A stretch of 64,000 nucleotides of DNA from Plantago major (GCA_026545765.1 CM048842.1:30739167-30803166); one strand, 5' to 3'; counted from the first letter of the stretch, positions 23,044 through 34,893 are shown. Numbers and translations: made by a program. The notes: generated from the sequence alone by a model not told the origin.

Positions 23044-23125
23044 GATACCCGTTCCATATACCTCTTCTTTGGATGCCCGTTCCAGATACCTCTTCTCTGG
23101 ATGCCCGTTCCAGACACCTGAACTC
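23044..23125 (-). repeat. 28-base tandem repeat after D1 pol
   Basis: Three units of the type GATGCCCGTTCCAGATACC... start at 23044, 23072 and 23100; the third is partial and a weaker one lies upstream near 23010. The array begins just after the pol stop codon. Confidence 0.75.
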
Positions 23126-23127
23126 TT

Positions 23128-25099
23128 TCAGTTCATTGGTAGTTCCATTAGTCCAAGACTATGTCTTAAGGCTAAGAATCTACTTTCTTGTAGTGGCTTA
23201 GTGAAGATATCTGCAAGTTGGTCTTTAGTGCCAATCTTGAGTATCTCTATATTCCCCTTTTCAATATGGTCTCTGATGAAGTGATGTCTAACATCAATGT
23301 GCTTTGTTCTGGCATGAAATTTAGAATTATGTGTAATCGCAATAGCACTTGTGTTGTCACAGAAAATGGGAGTTTTCTTCTCATTGAGTCCATAGTCTTT
23401 AAGTTGTTGTTGTATCCACAGAATTTGTGTTGCACAACAACCAGCAGCAATATATTCAGCCTATGCGGTAGAAGTTGCAATTGAGTTTTGCTTCTTGCTA
23501 AACCATGAGATAAGTCTAGTACCCAGAAACTGACAAGTTCCTGAGGTGCTTTTCCTATCAAGCGTTGATCGGATAATCGGTCGAGTACCCAGCTAAACTC
23601 AATCCACTTTCTTTAGGATACCACAATCCTACATCTACTGTACCTTTTACATACCTTAATATTTTCATAGCAATGTTGTAGTGTGTTTGCATTGGATTTG
23701 TCTGAAATTTAGCACATACTCCAACGGCATATTGAATATCAGGTCTACTTGCAGTGAGGTAAAGTAGTGAACCTATCAAATTCCTATACTTATGTTCTTC
23801 AACACTCTTATCTGATTCAGTATAGGTCATTTTGGTTCCAATGCTCATAGGTATCTTAGCATTCTTTTTAGAAGGCTTAAGATTGAATTTTGTGAGCATA
23901 TCTTTTGCATACTTTGTTTGACTGATGAATATTCCATCATTGAGTTGCTTGACTTGCAATCCTAGGAAATAATTCATTTCTCCCTTCATGCTCATCTCAA
24001 ACTTGCTTTTCATGAGATTTGCAAAGTCATTACAAAGTTGCTTGTCCTTAGATCCAAATATGATGTCATCAACATATACTTGAACTAAGAGTAGTTTCCT
24101 GTCATGATTTAAGGTAAATAAAGTTTTATCAACTTCACCTTTCTTGAAACCACTTTCCAGAAGGTACTTGTCCAAAGTGTGATACCATGCTCTTGGAGCC
24201 TGTTTTAGTCCATACAGAGCTTTCTGTAGTTTATAGACCATTTTACTTTCTGAGGAAACTTCAAAGCCAGGTGGTTGCTCAACATAAACTTCTTCTGCAA
24301 GTTCACCGTTTAAGAATGCACTTTTGACATCCATCTGATAAACTTTGAAATCTTTATGAGTCAGAAGGCTAGAAAGAGTCTTATTGCATCCAATCTGCAA
24401 TGGTGCATATGACTCGTCAAAGTCTAAGCCTTCAGTCTGGGTAAATCCCTTGGCAACCAATCTTGCTTTGTTTCTGGTTATTTCACCAGATTCATTCATC
24501 TTGTTTCTGAAAACCCATTTAGTTCCAATCACAGATATTCCTTCTATAAATGGAACTAGTTTCCAGACTTTGTTTCTTTCAAATTGATCCAACTCTTCTT
24601 GCATTGCAGAGATCCAGTCTTGGTCTCCTAATGCTTCTTCTATATTTTTAGGTTCAATATTCGAGATTAAACATCCAAAGAGAGAGTTAGCATTTTCAGC
24701 TATTGCTCTCCTAGTCCTAACACCCTGATTAATTGGTCCAATTATATCCTTTGCAGGATGATCTTTGATCCATCTCATCATAGGTTTAGTGCTAGTAGGA
24801 TCAATATCCACGTGATCTGAATGTGAATCACTAAGATTTTGATTTGATACTTTTTCAGTATCTGAGATATCTGACATATGGGAAATGTCATGTATATCTG
24901 ACACTTTTTCAGTGTTAGAGATATCTGGAACATGCATTTCAGCATTCTTATTTTCAGATACCTCTTCATGATGAAGGTTCTCAGTAACCTGTTCCATTTC
25001 TGGAAAACTCATAGGAAATTCCTCATCATGTCTGTGAGTCATCTTGTTGTTACTAGGCATTTCAAGCTTTTCTACGTCAGAGTCATCCTCACTTTCCAT
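23128..25099 (-). pseudogene. copia reverse transcriptase and RNase H of D1
   Basis: RT motifs run in order: [68 protein letters not shown], and the catalytic [12 protein letters not shown]. The finger region just after DESYAP (about 24400) departs from the usual PVARLE, as if two small indels cancel. The frame is lost at 23558 at the start of RNase H; shifted frames then carry the usual end, TKPLQE...RHSLG, to a stop at 23128. It copies element RNA into DNA and removes the RNA strand. Dead in this copy. Confidence 0.88.
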
Positions 25100-25140
25100 A
25101 ATGATGTTTCTCCTTTCTAAGGATTCTTCTTTAGAATCCC

Positions 25141-26675
25141 TCAGTAATAGTTCATTGAACTTTCTGAGAGTTCATCATTAGGAGGTGTTTTCTTATTTCC
25201 TTCATAGAATACAACATGAATTGAATCTTCAATTTTCTTTGTTCTTTTGTTGTAAACTCTGTAGGCTTTGCTATCTGTGGAATAACCAAGAAAAACACCT
25301 TCATCTGCCTTTGGTTGAAATGTTCTCAGATAATCTTTCCCATTGTTTAAAACAAAACATCTACAACCAAATACTCTCAGATGTTTGATATCAGGGGGTC
25401 TACCAACCAAGATTTCATAGGGGGTCTTGTCATGGTGTTTGTTTATCAAACATCTGTTTTGAGTGTAGCAAGCTGTGTTTACAGCTTCAACCCAATAAAT
25501 TTCACTTATTTCAGTGTCAGCTAGCATTGTCCTTGCAGCTTCTTTAAGGGTTCTGTTTTCCTTTCTGCAACACCATTTTGTTGAGGTGTTCTTACAGAGG
25601 AAAGTTGGTGTTGTATACCTTTGCGGTACAAAACTCCATTATGTCTTTGGTTGACAAACTCGTACCATGGTCGATACGATTCTTGATACCTTGTCATTTT
25701 CATGACTTCAAGCTTTTTCAAGAAGTTTGGTATCTCCACCACGGCATCGATTTTGTTTCGTAAAGACAACCCAGTGAATCTTGAGAAGTCATCTACAACA
25801 ACGGACCATACTTCTTTCTGCATAACTAGTTACGGATGATTCAAAAAGATCCATGTGTAAAAGTTGCAGTGTCTAACACTAGAGTGTCTGATCTTGGACT
25901 TGAAAGAGATCTTAGATTGTTTCCCCCATCGTGTAAAGCAGACACCATCCTTTACGAAAGATGTTAGGAAGGCCAACCACTAACTCTTTCTTGGCAAGTC
26001 TATTCAGAGTTTTGAAGTTCAAGTGACTCATTCTTTTGTGCCATAACCAAGACTCTTACGTGTGACAGATTGACTCACCATGAGACATTCTTGATTGTGG
26101 CGGATGCCCAATCGGCAACATAAAGACGCCTTTCCGCCGACCAACTAAGGTATGCCTTTGACTCATTGTCAATTAGTTTGCAGATTTAGCTTTGAATTTT
26201 ATAGTAAAACCCTTGTCGCAAACCGGCTCATGCTAAATAGATTATATTTCAAATCCTTAACATATGTCGTCGGTGATTGTTAAAGTCCCCAATTTGACGT
26301 TGCCAAATCCCAGAGAGGGATTTAATTCTCCTCCAGCAAATCTGATATCTGGTCCTGTTTTTCAAGCTTTGTAATCAACCAGATTTGCTTTGTCTCCTGT
26401 CATGTGCTTTCCGCATCCACTATCAAATAGCCATTGTGCTTTAGTCCAGGAGGCATTCTGCACACAACAGGAAACAGGAGATTATGTTCTCATATCTTTG
26501 ATGGAACCGTCAGAATTAAAAGTTCTTCCAGTAGGAATCCATTTTTGAATGAATTACTTTGAAATATGCTTTTGTCTGACAGGAACGTAAGGAGGAATTC
26601 TATTTGAATGAATGTTATCATTAGTGAGAATTATTTTCTTCCTTGGTGTGTTCCTAAGTGCTCCATATGATGCTT
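25141..26675 (-). pseudogene. protease and integrase region of D1
   Basis: The aspartic protease core WLFDSGCGKHMTG can be read near 26370-26440. The pre-integrase segment and N-terminal integrase follow with several frameshifts (25830-26300). The catalytic region keeps VVVDDFSRF and TPQQNGVAERK, and the C-terminal part (25527-25141) is open, with NTACYTQNRCLINKHHDKTP. The Asp of the second catalytic motif is damaged here, while D4 keeps it as RTDHGTEF. Broken by at least four shifts. Confidence 0.8.
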
Positions 26676-28970
26676 TCAGATACCTGTCAGGTTTCTGAGT
26701 TTGCTTTTCAGCAAACTTAGCCTTCCTTGCCAGATTTCTTCTAATACGGCATTCAGATTTTCAGTGGCTTGATTTAACTTCCACTTCTGATAATTGCTTT
26801 GAGCAATTCTAGCTTTCAGCCATCGTTCTTGCTCCTGCTTGTACTCATGAGCAAGTTGTTTTCCGATAACTTTGTAGCCAATACCGTTTCGAGCAGTTGA
26901 AGCTATCTGAGATCTTTTCTTAGCAGCTTTGCTAGTCTCTGGTTGGTCCAATTTCTTTCCAGAAAAAGTGACATGGGAGAATTTGCCAGCTCCTGCAATT
27001 CTACCTTTTTGAGAGACATAGCATTGTGGGTGTTTACACTTTTCAGTGTTGTGTTTCTTTTCAGAGACGTGCCCAACAGTTTTGTTTTTGACTTGTTTTT
27101 CCCACAAAGGTTTGGTCGCAACTGCCTTTCCTTTGTCAACAATCTTTGTCTTTTCACCGATACTATAGATTGCATGGGAACCGTCTTGCTGAGTACTTAC
27201 AAATGTTCTTCTCTCCTTACTCTTATTCAGAGTGATAGAACAATCTGTCTGTGTATTCAGCCCAAGTCCTTTCTTTTCTGAAGGATCTCTTAAGTAAGAT
27301 TGTACTTCAGTAAGAGTGTCACTAGATTTGGCATAAGATTGAAAAGATAATTCTTTCTTCTTGTTCTCAGAAAGAAGATCTTCATAATTCTTTCGTGATT
27401 CAGCCATTGCTTCTTTATGTGACTTTGCAGTCTCAGATATCTGAGCTTTGAGAGATGCATTTTCAGCATCCTTTCTTTCACATTCTTTAACTAATTGAGA
27501 ATTTTCCTTTTCAAGAGAATTCTTTTCTTCTTCAAGATTTTCGGCTCTAGCTCGGATCATTAGAAATTCTCTTTCATAGATGTCAAGTTCTTTCCTGAGC
27601 TTTTCTAGATTTTTTATTTCCTCTTCATCACTTTCATAAGTATAACAGGAATTATGTGTTACCTCATCAGCCATAAGACAGTTTTCTATGTTGGAGATGT
27701 CTGGACCGTCAATTTCAGCAACTCCACACATTTCATTCTTCTTGAGGCCGAAGTCGATTATATCATGAGTAACTCCACATAATTCTGGTGATGGTAAGGT
27801 TGAGTCATCTGAATTGTCATCTTCAGAATCTGTCTCAACGTCTAGAGCATCTAGTTGAATTTGGATTTTCTTTCTTTCTTCTGTTAACAACGCTTTCTGG
27901 CTTCTTCTGAAGATTTTCCTAACTTTCTTGTCACCTGGCCTTTGTTTGTTGAGGGCAGGACAATCCTTCTTGAAGTGGCCAAGTTTCTGACAATAGAAAC
28001 AGATATCGTTTCCAATTTCTGCTTCCTCAGTAGATGATGCTTTCTGAGCTGGCTTGTTCAGCGAGCTTTGCATATTTTTGTACTGGTGATAGTTTGAGCC
28101 TAGATGCTTCTTCAGCTTCTCTTTGGCTTTCCTTCTTTCAATTTCTCGACTGATATATTTGCTCATTTGCTTTGCAGCAAGAGCATCCTCAGTTTCTTCC
28201 TTGCTTTTCTTCTTTTCAGAAGTTCCTTGAGTGACTAGAGCAACGTTTTGCAACTTTTCAGTTGTTTGTTCTCTTTGAGTTGTCTCATAATCAACAGTAG
28301 CAAGATGAGAGAAAAGTTCCACTGGAGTGATATTTGGCATTCCTTGGTTAAAATAAAAAAAATTGTATGCTCCCAGTTGTGGTTAAGACTTCTGACAATA
28401 GTCTTAATCTTTTTAGGTAGAGTATCTGCTCTTTCCCAAGAGTCGCCATGTCACTCATGAGAGTGGTAAATCTGAAATCAAGTTCTTCGAGTTTCATGGG
28501 TCCTTGTTTGAAATTTTGAAATTTCAACTTGAGAACTTCGAACTTGTTTTCTTTGGTTTTTCGGTTCAGACAGATTTCTTCAATCGGTTGCGACAACTTT
28601 TGCCGTTTAGCACCCACGCTTTACCGTATGTGCTCCGGTGTCAATCTGAGGATGAGATTACGAGCTTGACCATCGGGCGATTTCTCTTGGCATCTTCCGA
28701 TGTCCAGAGTTCTCTGGGCTTTGGTTCGTAAATAACTTGACTAGTAGATCTCCCACTTGTTGACGCATCGGTTTGTGAAGATCCTTCGCTTTGATCTCTG
28801 TCTCTACCATTAGAAACCTCCATGACTTGTTTGAGTTGTTGAATGACTATTGGGCCATTCTTTATCACTTCGATCATTTCGTCACTTATGGCTTCAAGGT
28901 GGAGCATCATGTTATTTTTCCATTTCTCGTAATTCTCTGGTTTGAGAATGGGTGCATCACTCAGAGACAT
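26676..28970 (-). pseudogene. large coiled-coil Gag of D1
   Basis: Gag forms the particle that packages element RNA. ATG at 28970 (MSLSDAPILKPENYEKWK). The capsid-like UBN2/gag region is split by frameshifts near 28650 and 28345; after that 554 codons are open. A zinc knuckle CFYCQKLGHFKKDC has the full CX2CX4HX4C spacing. A long coiled coil follows (about 27600-27370, LEKLRKELDIYEREFL and onward), typical of SIRE-type Gag. The frame stays open to 26676 near the protease junction. Confidence 0.85.
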
Positions 28971-29073
28971 ACATGCACACTTAACACACAAATTAAATAG
29001 TCCTCAAAAATGGACAAAGTTCCTTCACCTATCTGGGGATCTAGGTTCAGTGCAGAAGGCTTGTGAACCTCCT

Positions 29074-29085
29074 GCTCTGATACCA
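29074..29085 (-). promoter_or_regulatory. primer binding site of D1, tRNA-Met(i)
   Basis: TGGTATCAGAGC on the minus strand, two bases from the 5' LTR. Confidence 0.87.
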
Positions 29086-29087
29086 CT

Positions 29088-30806
29088 TGTTGGTCCAGAT
29101 AACGGCAAAGTAAAAGACTAGAGGGGGGGGGTGAATAGTCTTTTAAAACTTTTGTCGATAAAAACTATTTCTCAGATATCTGAATAGATATCTGATACTT
29201 AGAATCAGAGCGCGGAAGACTTAATAAAGAAACAGTTAAAGTGTGTGTGTGTGTTGCTGAAATGTAAATACAGAAAGGTAAATAACACAGCAAGTATAGT
29301 GGTATCTGGAGGTGGCGTAATCCTCCAACTAATCCACTTCGGTCTACCAGAGACCTAGAATTCACTAGAACAGATAATTGAGTTCACCTTACAATAAACC
29401 TATTCTAAGATTCTTAACAATTGGTTCCCAACCAAATGTTCCCCCTGAGTTGTTCCCCGGCTTTCACAGCCAAGTACTTCCTGTACTCAGAAACCTTTGA
29501 GTTATTCCCTAGCTTCCCAAGCTAAGTACTTCCTATACTCAATAACCTTGGAGTTATTCCTTAGTTTCCCAAATCAAGTACTTCCTATACTCCGGTAACC
29601 TTGGAGTTATTCCCTGATTTTTCAAATTAAGTACTTCCTGTACTCCACGCCAGTTATGGTGTTGGTTTTGGTTTGAGTTGTCAGATGAGCTTCTTTAATA
29701 ACTTATTCAGTTATTCAGATAGCTCTGTGAATCAAGTATACTTAATACACTTTTCAATGTATGGTATCTTGTTCTTTTTACTAACCCAAGTCTTAGTTAA
29801 ATGTTCAAGAGAATGAATCTTAGATACTTGATCTTTCGTTTCAACTCTTTCATAGATAGCTATGCTTGTTTAGGATCAGGACACTTAGAACTTCAGTGTT
29901 ACTCAAGATCAAAAGCTTTGGTCGCAACAGAAAGCTTTGAGGATAAGTAAGTTTGCTTTGAGAGAGTAAGATGTTCAGTTCAGCGTAGTGTAGTGTGTCT
30001 AAGGTTTCTTCTCAAGCAGTCTAAGTGTTGATATTTATAGATGAATTTGAGTGCCATTTGAATATTATCCGTTAGGCTCAAATTCAAACTATTGATATCT
30101 GTGTATAGTACTATAGCAGGTTTTGTCTTCTTCTTCAGAAGCTGCCGTTGCTTTTATTCAGACATCTCTGTCCGTGCATTAAATGCATTGTACTATACTT
30201 TTTGTCCTGTAGTGCCAACGGAACTATGCTTTGTATCAGAGACTAGTGTTATCTGATTCTTTGCACGTCCTTATCTTCAATCTTCAGATACCACTTATAT
30301 TGAAACAACTTTGTTTGCACTATATATATTTCTCTTTCAGAAATGTGGTTAAGGCTCAAGGTATCTGAGAATAGATATTTGTGGACACTTTCCTTGTTTT
30401 CAGATAGGTCTTTTATTTCTCAGATATCTCTTGTGACAGAGTTTGTTTGAAACTATTCGTATCTTCAAGATATCTGGCTAAGATATCTAAACAACAGTTT
30501 CAGCAATCTTGTGCAGTTTCTTCAAGTCTTCAATGTCGTTGATCTTGTTCTGCTTGGATGTCTTCTTCTTGGTCTTCTCTTCATAAAATAAAAATTACAT
30601 TTTGAGACCTAACATCCTATACAAGATTAGCTAGACTATCATACTTAGTGAGTTTCCTCTTTTACAATGTTCAAGTGAACCAAGAGTACTAATCACCTTT
30701 CTGAGACTAAGATAAGTCATCATGTTGCTGATCAAAATCTAAGCAGATATTTCTAAAAAAATATCTAACAAATTTCCCAACAAATTTCTCAACAAATTTC
30801 CCAACA
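29088..30806 (-). repeat. 5' LTR of D1 (1,719 bp)
   Basis: Plus strand TGTTGGTCCAG to CCCAACA. It is very similar to 14565-16310, but the G run is shorter, a GATAAGTGCA stretch is missing near 29230 and one terminal repeat unit fewer is present. This indicates an insertion that is not brand new. Confidence 0.88.
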
Positions 30807-30811
30807 GATTG

Positions 30812-31182
30812 TCTCTCACCTCAACAAACCAATATATTTCTTTTTGGATCAAATAAACAAAATCCTAGCAAACTAACAATGGTTTTCCCAAACAAGGCAG
30901 CCGTGCAGCAAATTAGCAAACTCACTTACCTGATGATCGCCAACAACTCTTTGTTTGACGGCGCATAATATTTGACCCGTCAAAACTGATTAGATTTCGA
31001 TCTCCACCATTCATATTCTATATCCACAAGTTGTCTTGCTGGCGTTAAAATTTCGTGACGATCCAACGGATGAATCAACAGGAAAATCCATTTTATTCGG
31101 ACTGCGCAGTGCTGTCAATGCTATACGAATATTGTCTTTTCTTCACCAAAATCGCCGGATCACCTGGAATATGATACCAATC
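30812..31182 (-). other. 5' part of the core of element E
   Basis: Next to the right LTR the minus strand reads TTGGTATCATATTCC, a possible tRNA-Met-type primer site. A short open frame follows (YHIPGDPAILVKKRQYSYSI). A good splice donor, CAG/GTAAGTGAG, lies near 30930. With the acceptor in the other half, this suggests a captured intron-bearing fragment that D1 later split. Confidence 0.4.
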
Positions 31183-31549
31183 TGATGCAGCATGTGTGGC
31201 TAAAGACAAAAATAATAAACTCAAAACTCGTTGATTCTTACAGAATTCCGAGAATTGACTCAAAACTCGTTGATTCAACAGAATCCCGATAATTTATGGA
31301 TCAAGATTCGTTGATTTCACAGAAATACCGAAAATTGACGAATTTGAGGAACACCTCTATTTTTTTCATTCAAAATATCATCTACCCCCTAACAAAATAA
31401 CTAACAGGTGTTTAAATACTACGTAGAAAACCCAAACCCTCTACTACTAACATACGTAAATAACAAAAAGGTCCTAATAAATAAAGAAAACACAACTTTG
31501 ACCCTTCACATTTTACATAGTATAATTTAACGCCATTCGTTCCACATCA
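31183..31549 (-). repeat. 5' LTR of E (367 bp)
   Basis: TGATGCAGCATG to GTTCCACATCA, followed by the CTATC target duplication. Confidence 0.85.
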
Positions 31550-31710
31550 CTATCACAACGTACAAGCGCATTCGATGAACATTAATCATCAGTATGATCT
31601 GTTGGAAAACGTAAGATGTAACACGATAGTATACGCAACGGAATTTCGAAAATTTTAATCTTACTGACAACGATTATTCAACGTGAACATGTATAGAGCT
31701 GTAATTGTAC

Positions 31711-31902
31711 TTACTTGGCTACTTCCAGCAAAAGCAATTCCAGCTCAGGATCAGCAACAGAAACTTCAGCAGCTTCCAATTGTTGCTCCTCTGCTTCAGC
31801 TTCCGATCTTCGAATCTCTTCAAGTTCCTCGGGAGTAATATCTTCAATTAGCTCCTCCTGCTCAACTTGATCCAACACCTCGTTATGATCCAGCTTGACT
31901 TG
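31711..31902 (-). other. acidic ORF inside the LTR of C, ending at a splice donor
   Basis: 63 codons are open on the element's sense strand, very rich in Glu (NEVLDQVEQEELIEDITPEE, then RRSEAEAEEQQLEAAEVS). The last codons overlap a strong donor, CAA/GTAAGTAC. In the right LTR the matching (inverted) copy has an ATG shortly before the acidic stretch (MSFLDHNEV). It may be a captured host exon or a leader peptide; I do not recognise it. Confidence 0.4.
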
Positions 31903-32193
31903 TTATTCCTCAACCTCGGTATCCACAGGGATTAATTCTACCAAGAACGCTAGGAGGTTCTTCAAACTATTTAGTGAGTATTTAATGTCAAGAATGAAAT
32001 TGAGTGAGAATTATGAAGACCACGTTGGTCTATTTTTAATATTATGTGATCACAAAGACTCACGTGGAGATGGACTCCTTATTTGATTATAACTCAAAGA
32101 TTTAATCTCATATGGAACAAACGTGATTTGATCCCATCAAATCCAGTCCGCAAATGTTGCTCTTGATTCAGATAAATCCGTAATCTACCAACA

Positions 32194-32265
32194 GGTCGCC
32201 TAGCTCAGTTGGTCACTAGGAGAGTCCATATACTAGAGGTCTCTAGTTTGAATCCCATTAGTCCA
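32194..32265 (+). repeat. tRNA-derived (SINE-like) sequence in the LTR of C
   Basis: TAGCTCAGTTGG (32201-32212) fits pol III box A and AGTTTGAATCC (about 32245-32255) fits box B, with usual spacing. The ends do not pair as an acceptor stem, so it is not a working tRNA gene. A SINE head or tRNA relic is more likely. Confidence 0.45.
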
Positions 32266-33064
32266 AACTTGTTTATATCTTGTGATCTCTATGGACTTCA
32301 TTTTTCAACTAGCCCAAAAATTACATTATTAAATCTAATTAACAATTCTCATAATAAATTATTACTAATCCAATTAATACATAATTTATTATAATACTCA
32401 TCGGTAGAACAATCATCATAAAGTGTGACCCATAGGGCCTTATATATTAAGCACTAATCAAATCAAGGTCGTAGTGAAATTCCTAGACAATTTACCAGAC
32501 ATTATTAAGATACAAGGAACGTTTGAAAGGATATACAAACCACCTGTAATGTAGGGCTTGTTATGATACGGTCCTTTCATTCGCGAATACTTGAATAAGT
32601 CTAGAACTTGATATTGTGTCTATTCCAATAACTTATTCATTTATCTCTCATTCTTATTAGTTGATCTATGATCATATTCAAACACTATTTCGAATACATC
32701 CTTTTGCATTGGCCAATGACTAACGATCACACTAAATTATGAGAACTAAAGTATTCTCTCTAAATCTATTATGAGGAATGAATCCTATCTTGGCTCAACT
32801 ACTACTCCCATGTGCTTCGTGATGTGCCCAACACATGCCGTGTCTACCCCTATCTAGGAGTGCAAGCATTGGTCATGGTCAAAGCACAACACTCCGCACA
32901 TGTAGTAAGTATTGACATCAAGTCAAATGGCTACTTCATCACCCTACACTCCGATACTCCCATAGACACATAAATAGAATTTATCAAATGGTTTCTCGGT
33001 TGGGTATACCAACACTCTCTAAAGTATCCATGTGTCCATCACGAATAACCAAGTTATTCGTAGT

Positions 33065-33948
33065 TGTTGAGGGCAAAGTCCCCCGAACACTTAAATGAGT
33101 TTCCCTTGCTTTCCTTCACACTAAGTACCCAGACCACCTTGCTTGTGAAGACCAAAGAGTAGAAGCCTGTAAGAACCGTCGCATTGGTAAGGGGCGACAC
33201 TTGAGGACCTGCACAAGTAGCTTGGAGGGGGAGTTAGAACCTTATACCCGGTTTGCGTGGTGTCAAACCGGAAGGAGACTTTACTTGCGAGAGAGTGAGG
33301 GTCTACTCGGTATAAGAGTCGAGGATAGGAAGTGATTATGTCTTACTGTTATTATGGGAATGTGTGCCATATATATAGATTTCTCCCAAAATGGGAGGGT
33401 TCCACCAGATCGTGCCAAGTGTAAGGCCTGGATCGAGCCATCAAGGCCTCAATAGACCCATGGCCCATTAATGACACTTGCCCCATTCCACTTTGGGCTT
33501 TCAGGGGTAGTTTAGTCATTAATGCGAGAGTATTAGAGGCTTTGATGCAGTCTGCTATGGATTAAGGTCCGAAGAGGCAGGTCCGGACGATTGGTCCGGA
33601 CCGTACTGCGTTGCTTACAAGATACTCTTCTTAGTCTGGCAAGTACCTTTCATTCGGACCTTGTGCCTCGGACCTCCTTACTCTCTAGTGCCAGTTTACT
33701 TGGTTGCTTATGAGGTTGTTGTGTGGGATCCGGACGGATATCCGGGTCGGACCCAATGGTTACGGACCATATGGAAGGGTCGGACCTACTACCCTTTGAG
33801 CCCTCCTGCCCCTTTCCTCCTGGGTGAGTCGGACTTGCAGGGGCTTAAGGGTCGGACTGTAGGGTCTCGGATCCGTAGATAACTTGGGACGCCTTAGGAT
33901 TCGTTCCAAAGGCGTCTATGACGGATTGGACATATTTCCGTATCAACA
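33065..33948 (-). repeat. 3' LTR of B (884 bp)
   Basis: Plus strand TGTTGAGGGCAAAG to CCGTATCAACA. A TATATATA-type box lies near 33369-33377 (minus strand). It has 49 bases (near 33205-33255) that the other LTR lacks. Confidence 0.9.
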
Positions 33949-33958
33949 TATGTCCCCC
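33949..33958 (-). promoter_or_regulatory. polypurine tract of B
   Basis: GGGGGACATA on the minus strand, flush with the LTR; identical in position and sequence type to that of A. Confidence 0.75.
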
Positions 33959-34261
33959 TAGTTTCCAAGTATCTTAGTAGAAGATAGTTGTGGAACTATG
34001 GTTAAAAGTGGAGAGGACAGTTTGTTTCTCGGTTCAATCCATCCCTCGTAAGCAGAAAAAAGGTGTAATCCGTGCTTCTTGTAGGCCTTAACTTAATCTC
34101 TCTCCCCCGTTTTCTTTCTTTTGTTGCAGTTCGAGGAAGAAGGCTCGGAGTGCAACAAAATCAAAGAAAGAAGGTGTATTTGTAAGCGAGACTAAGTGGA
34201 CAGAGAATCGTCGGAGTTGTACCTCTGGTGGGTGAAGGGATGATCCGAAGATGGATATCAT

Positions 34262-34432
34262 GAACGGACGAGGGTCCATGTGATGGTGAGATAAATGATC
34301 CTTCCTTGTAAAAAAGGATAGGGTTTATATCAACCTGGCTGAGATGTTCCGAAGCGGGACATCCGACCGGATGAGGATCCGTGTGATGGTGATAAATCAT
34401 CCTTCCTTGTAAAAAAGGATAGGGACATCCGG
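34262..34432. repeat. direct repeat upstream of B's antisense promoter
   Basis: Two units about 110 bases apart, each with TGTGATGGTGA and then ATCCTTCCTTGTAAAAAAGG. Each unit can also form a small ATCCTT/AAGGAT hairpin. Just before them, TTTGTTGCA and TGCAACAAA form another inverted repeat (about 34119-34159). Confidence 0.65.
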
Positions 34433-34649
34433 ATCAGAAGATGGATTGGCTATCCGAAGGTCGAGTGGTCTCCTTCTCCCGAGAGTGGTGGAGTTCATTG
34501 TATGTATTTTTGTCATCGTAAGGTAAATTTTTTGTACCAATGCGTCATTTAACTTGGTATTGTTGTACTACGACGTTGGATGAATTTTGATCTACGATTG
34601 AGATTTAATCCCGAAAATGGCGACGGTTGGGCTTCCAGATTTAACCCCC

Positions 34650-34657
34650 TATAAATA
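34650..34657 (+). promoter_or_regulatory. TATA box of B's antisense gene
   Basis: TATAAATA in CCCCTATAAATAGGGG, facing the antisense gene. Same octamer and same relative place as in A. Confidence 0.6.
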
Positions 34658-34893
34658 GGGGCTTTAGCAATGTCACTATCACATTTCTAGAGAGAGGATT
34701 TTTTGAATTTGTGTACGTTCGAAGCAAGTTCAAGCAATCCGAAGCGAGCAAGAAGAAGTTCAGAACGAGTTATCCGCAGAAAGTCAGCTGCCTTCAATCC
34801 CAGAATCCGAGTGCAAGTAAGTTGCTTGTTTTCTCCAAGTTTTCTCTGCATCTTATATGTCCATCTTCAAAATGTTGCATGTTCGTATGTATG

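Larger units (their letters stand above)
14565..30806 (-). mobile_element. SIRE-type Ty1/copia element D1, complete length
   Basis: Complete from LTR to LTR, with perfect target duplication GATTG (14560-14564, 30807-30811). On the minus strand the order is LTR, tRNA-Met primer site, large coiled-coil gag, protease, integrase, RT, RNase H, a large accessory gene, purine tract, LTR. Copia domain order, large gag with coiled coil and an extra gene after pol are the marks of the Sirevirus (SIRE) group. Inserted in element E. Confidence 0.9.
13316..31549 (-). mobile_element. small non-autonomous LTR element E, split by D1
   Basis: Two LTRs of 366 and 367 bp (TGATG...CATCA) flank a core of only about 1.25 kb once D1 is removed. 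The target duplication CTATC is perfect (13311-13315 and 31550-31554). The orientation follows from a GGTATCA primer-site-like sequence beside the right LTR and a purine-rich stretch beside the left LTR on the minus strand. No gag or pol motif is visible, so it must have moved with proteins from another element. Confidence 0.8.
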
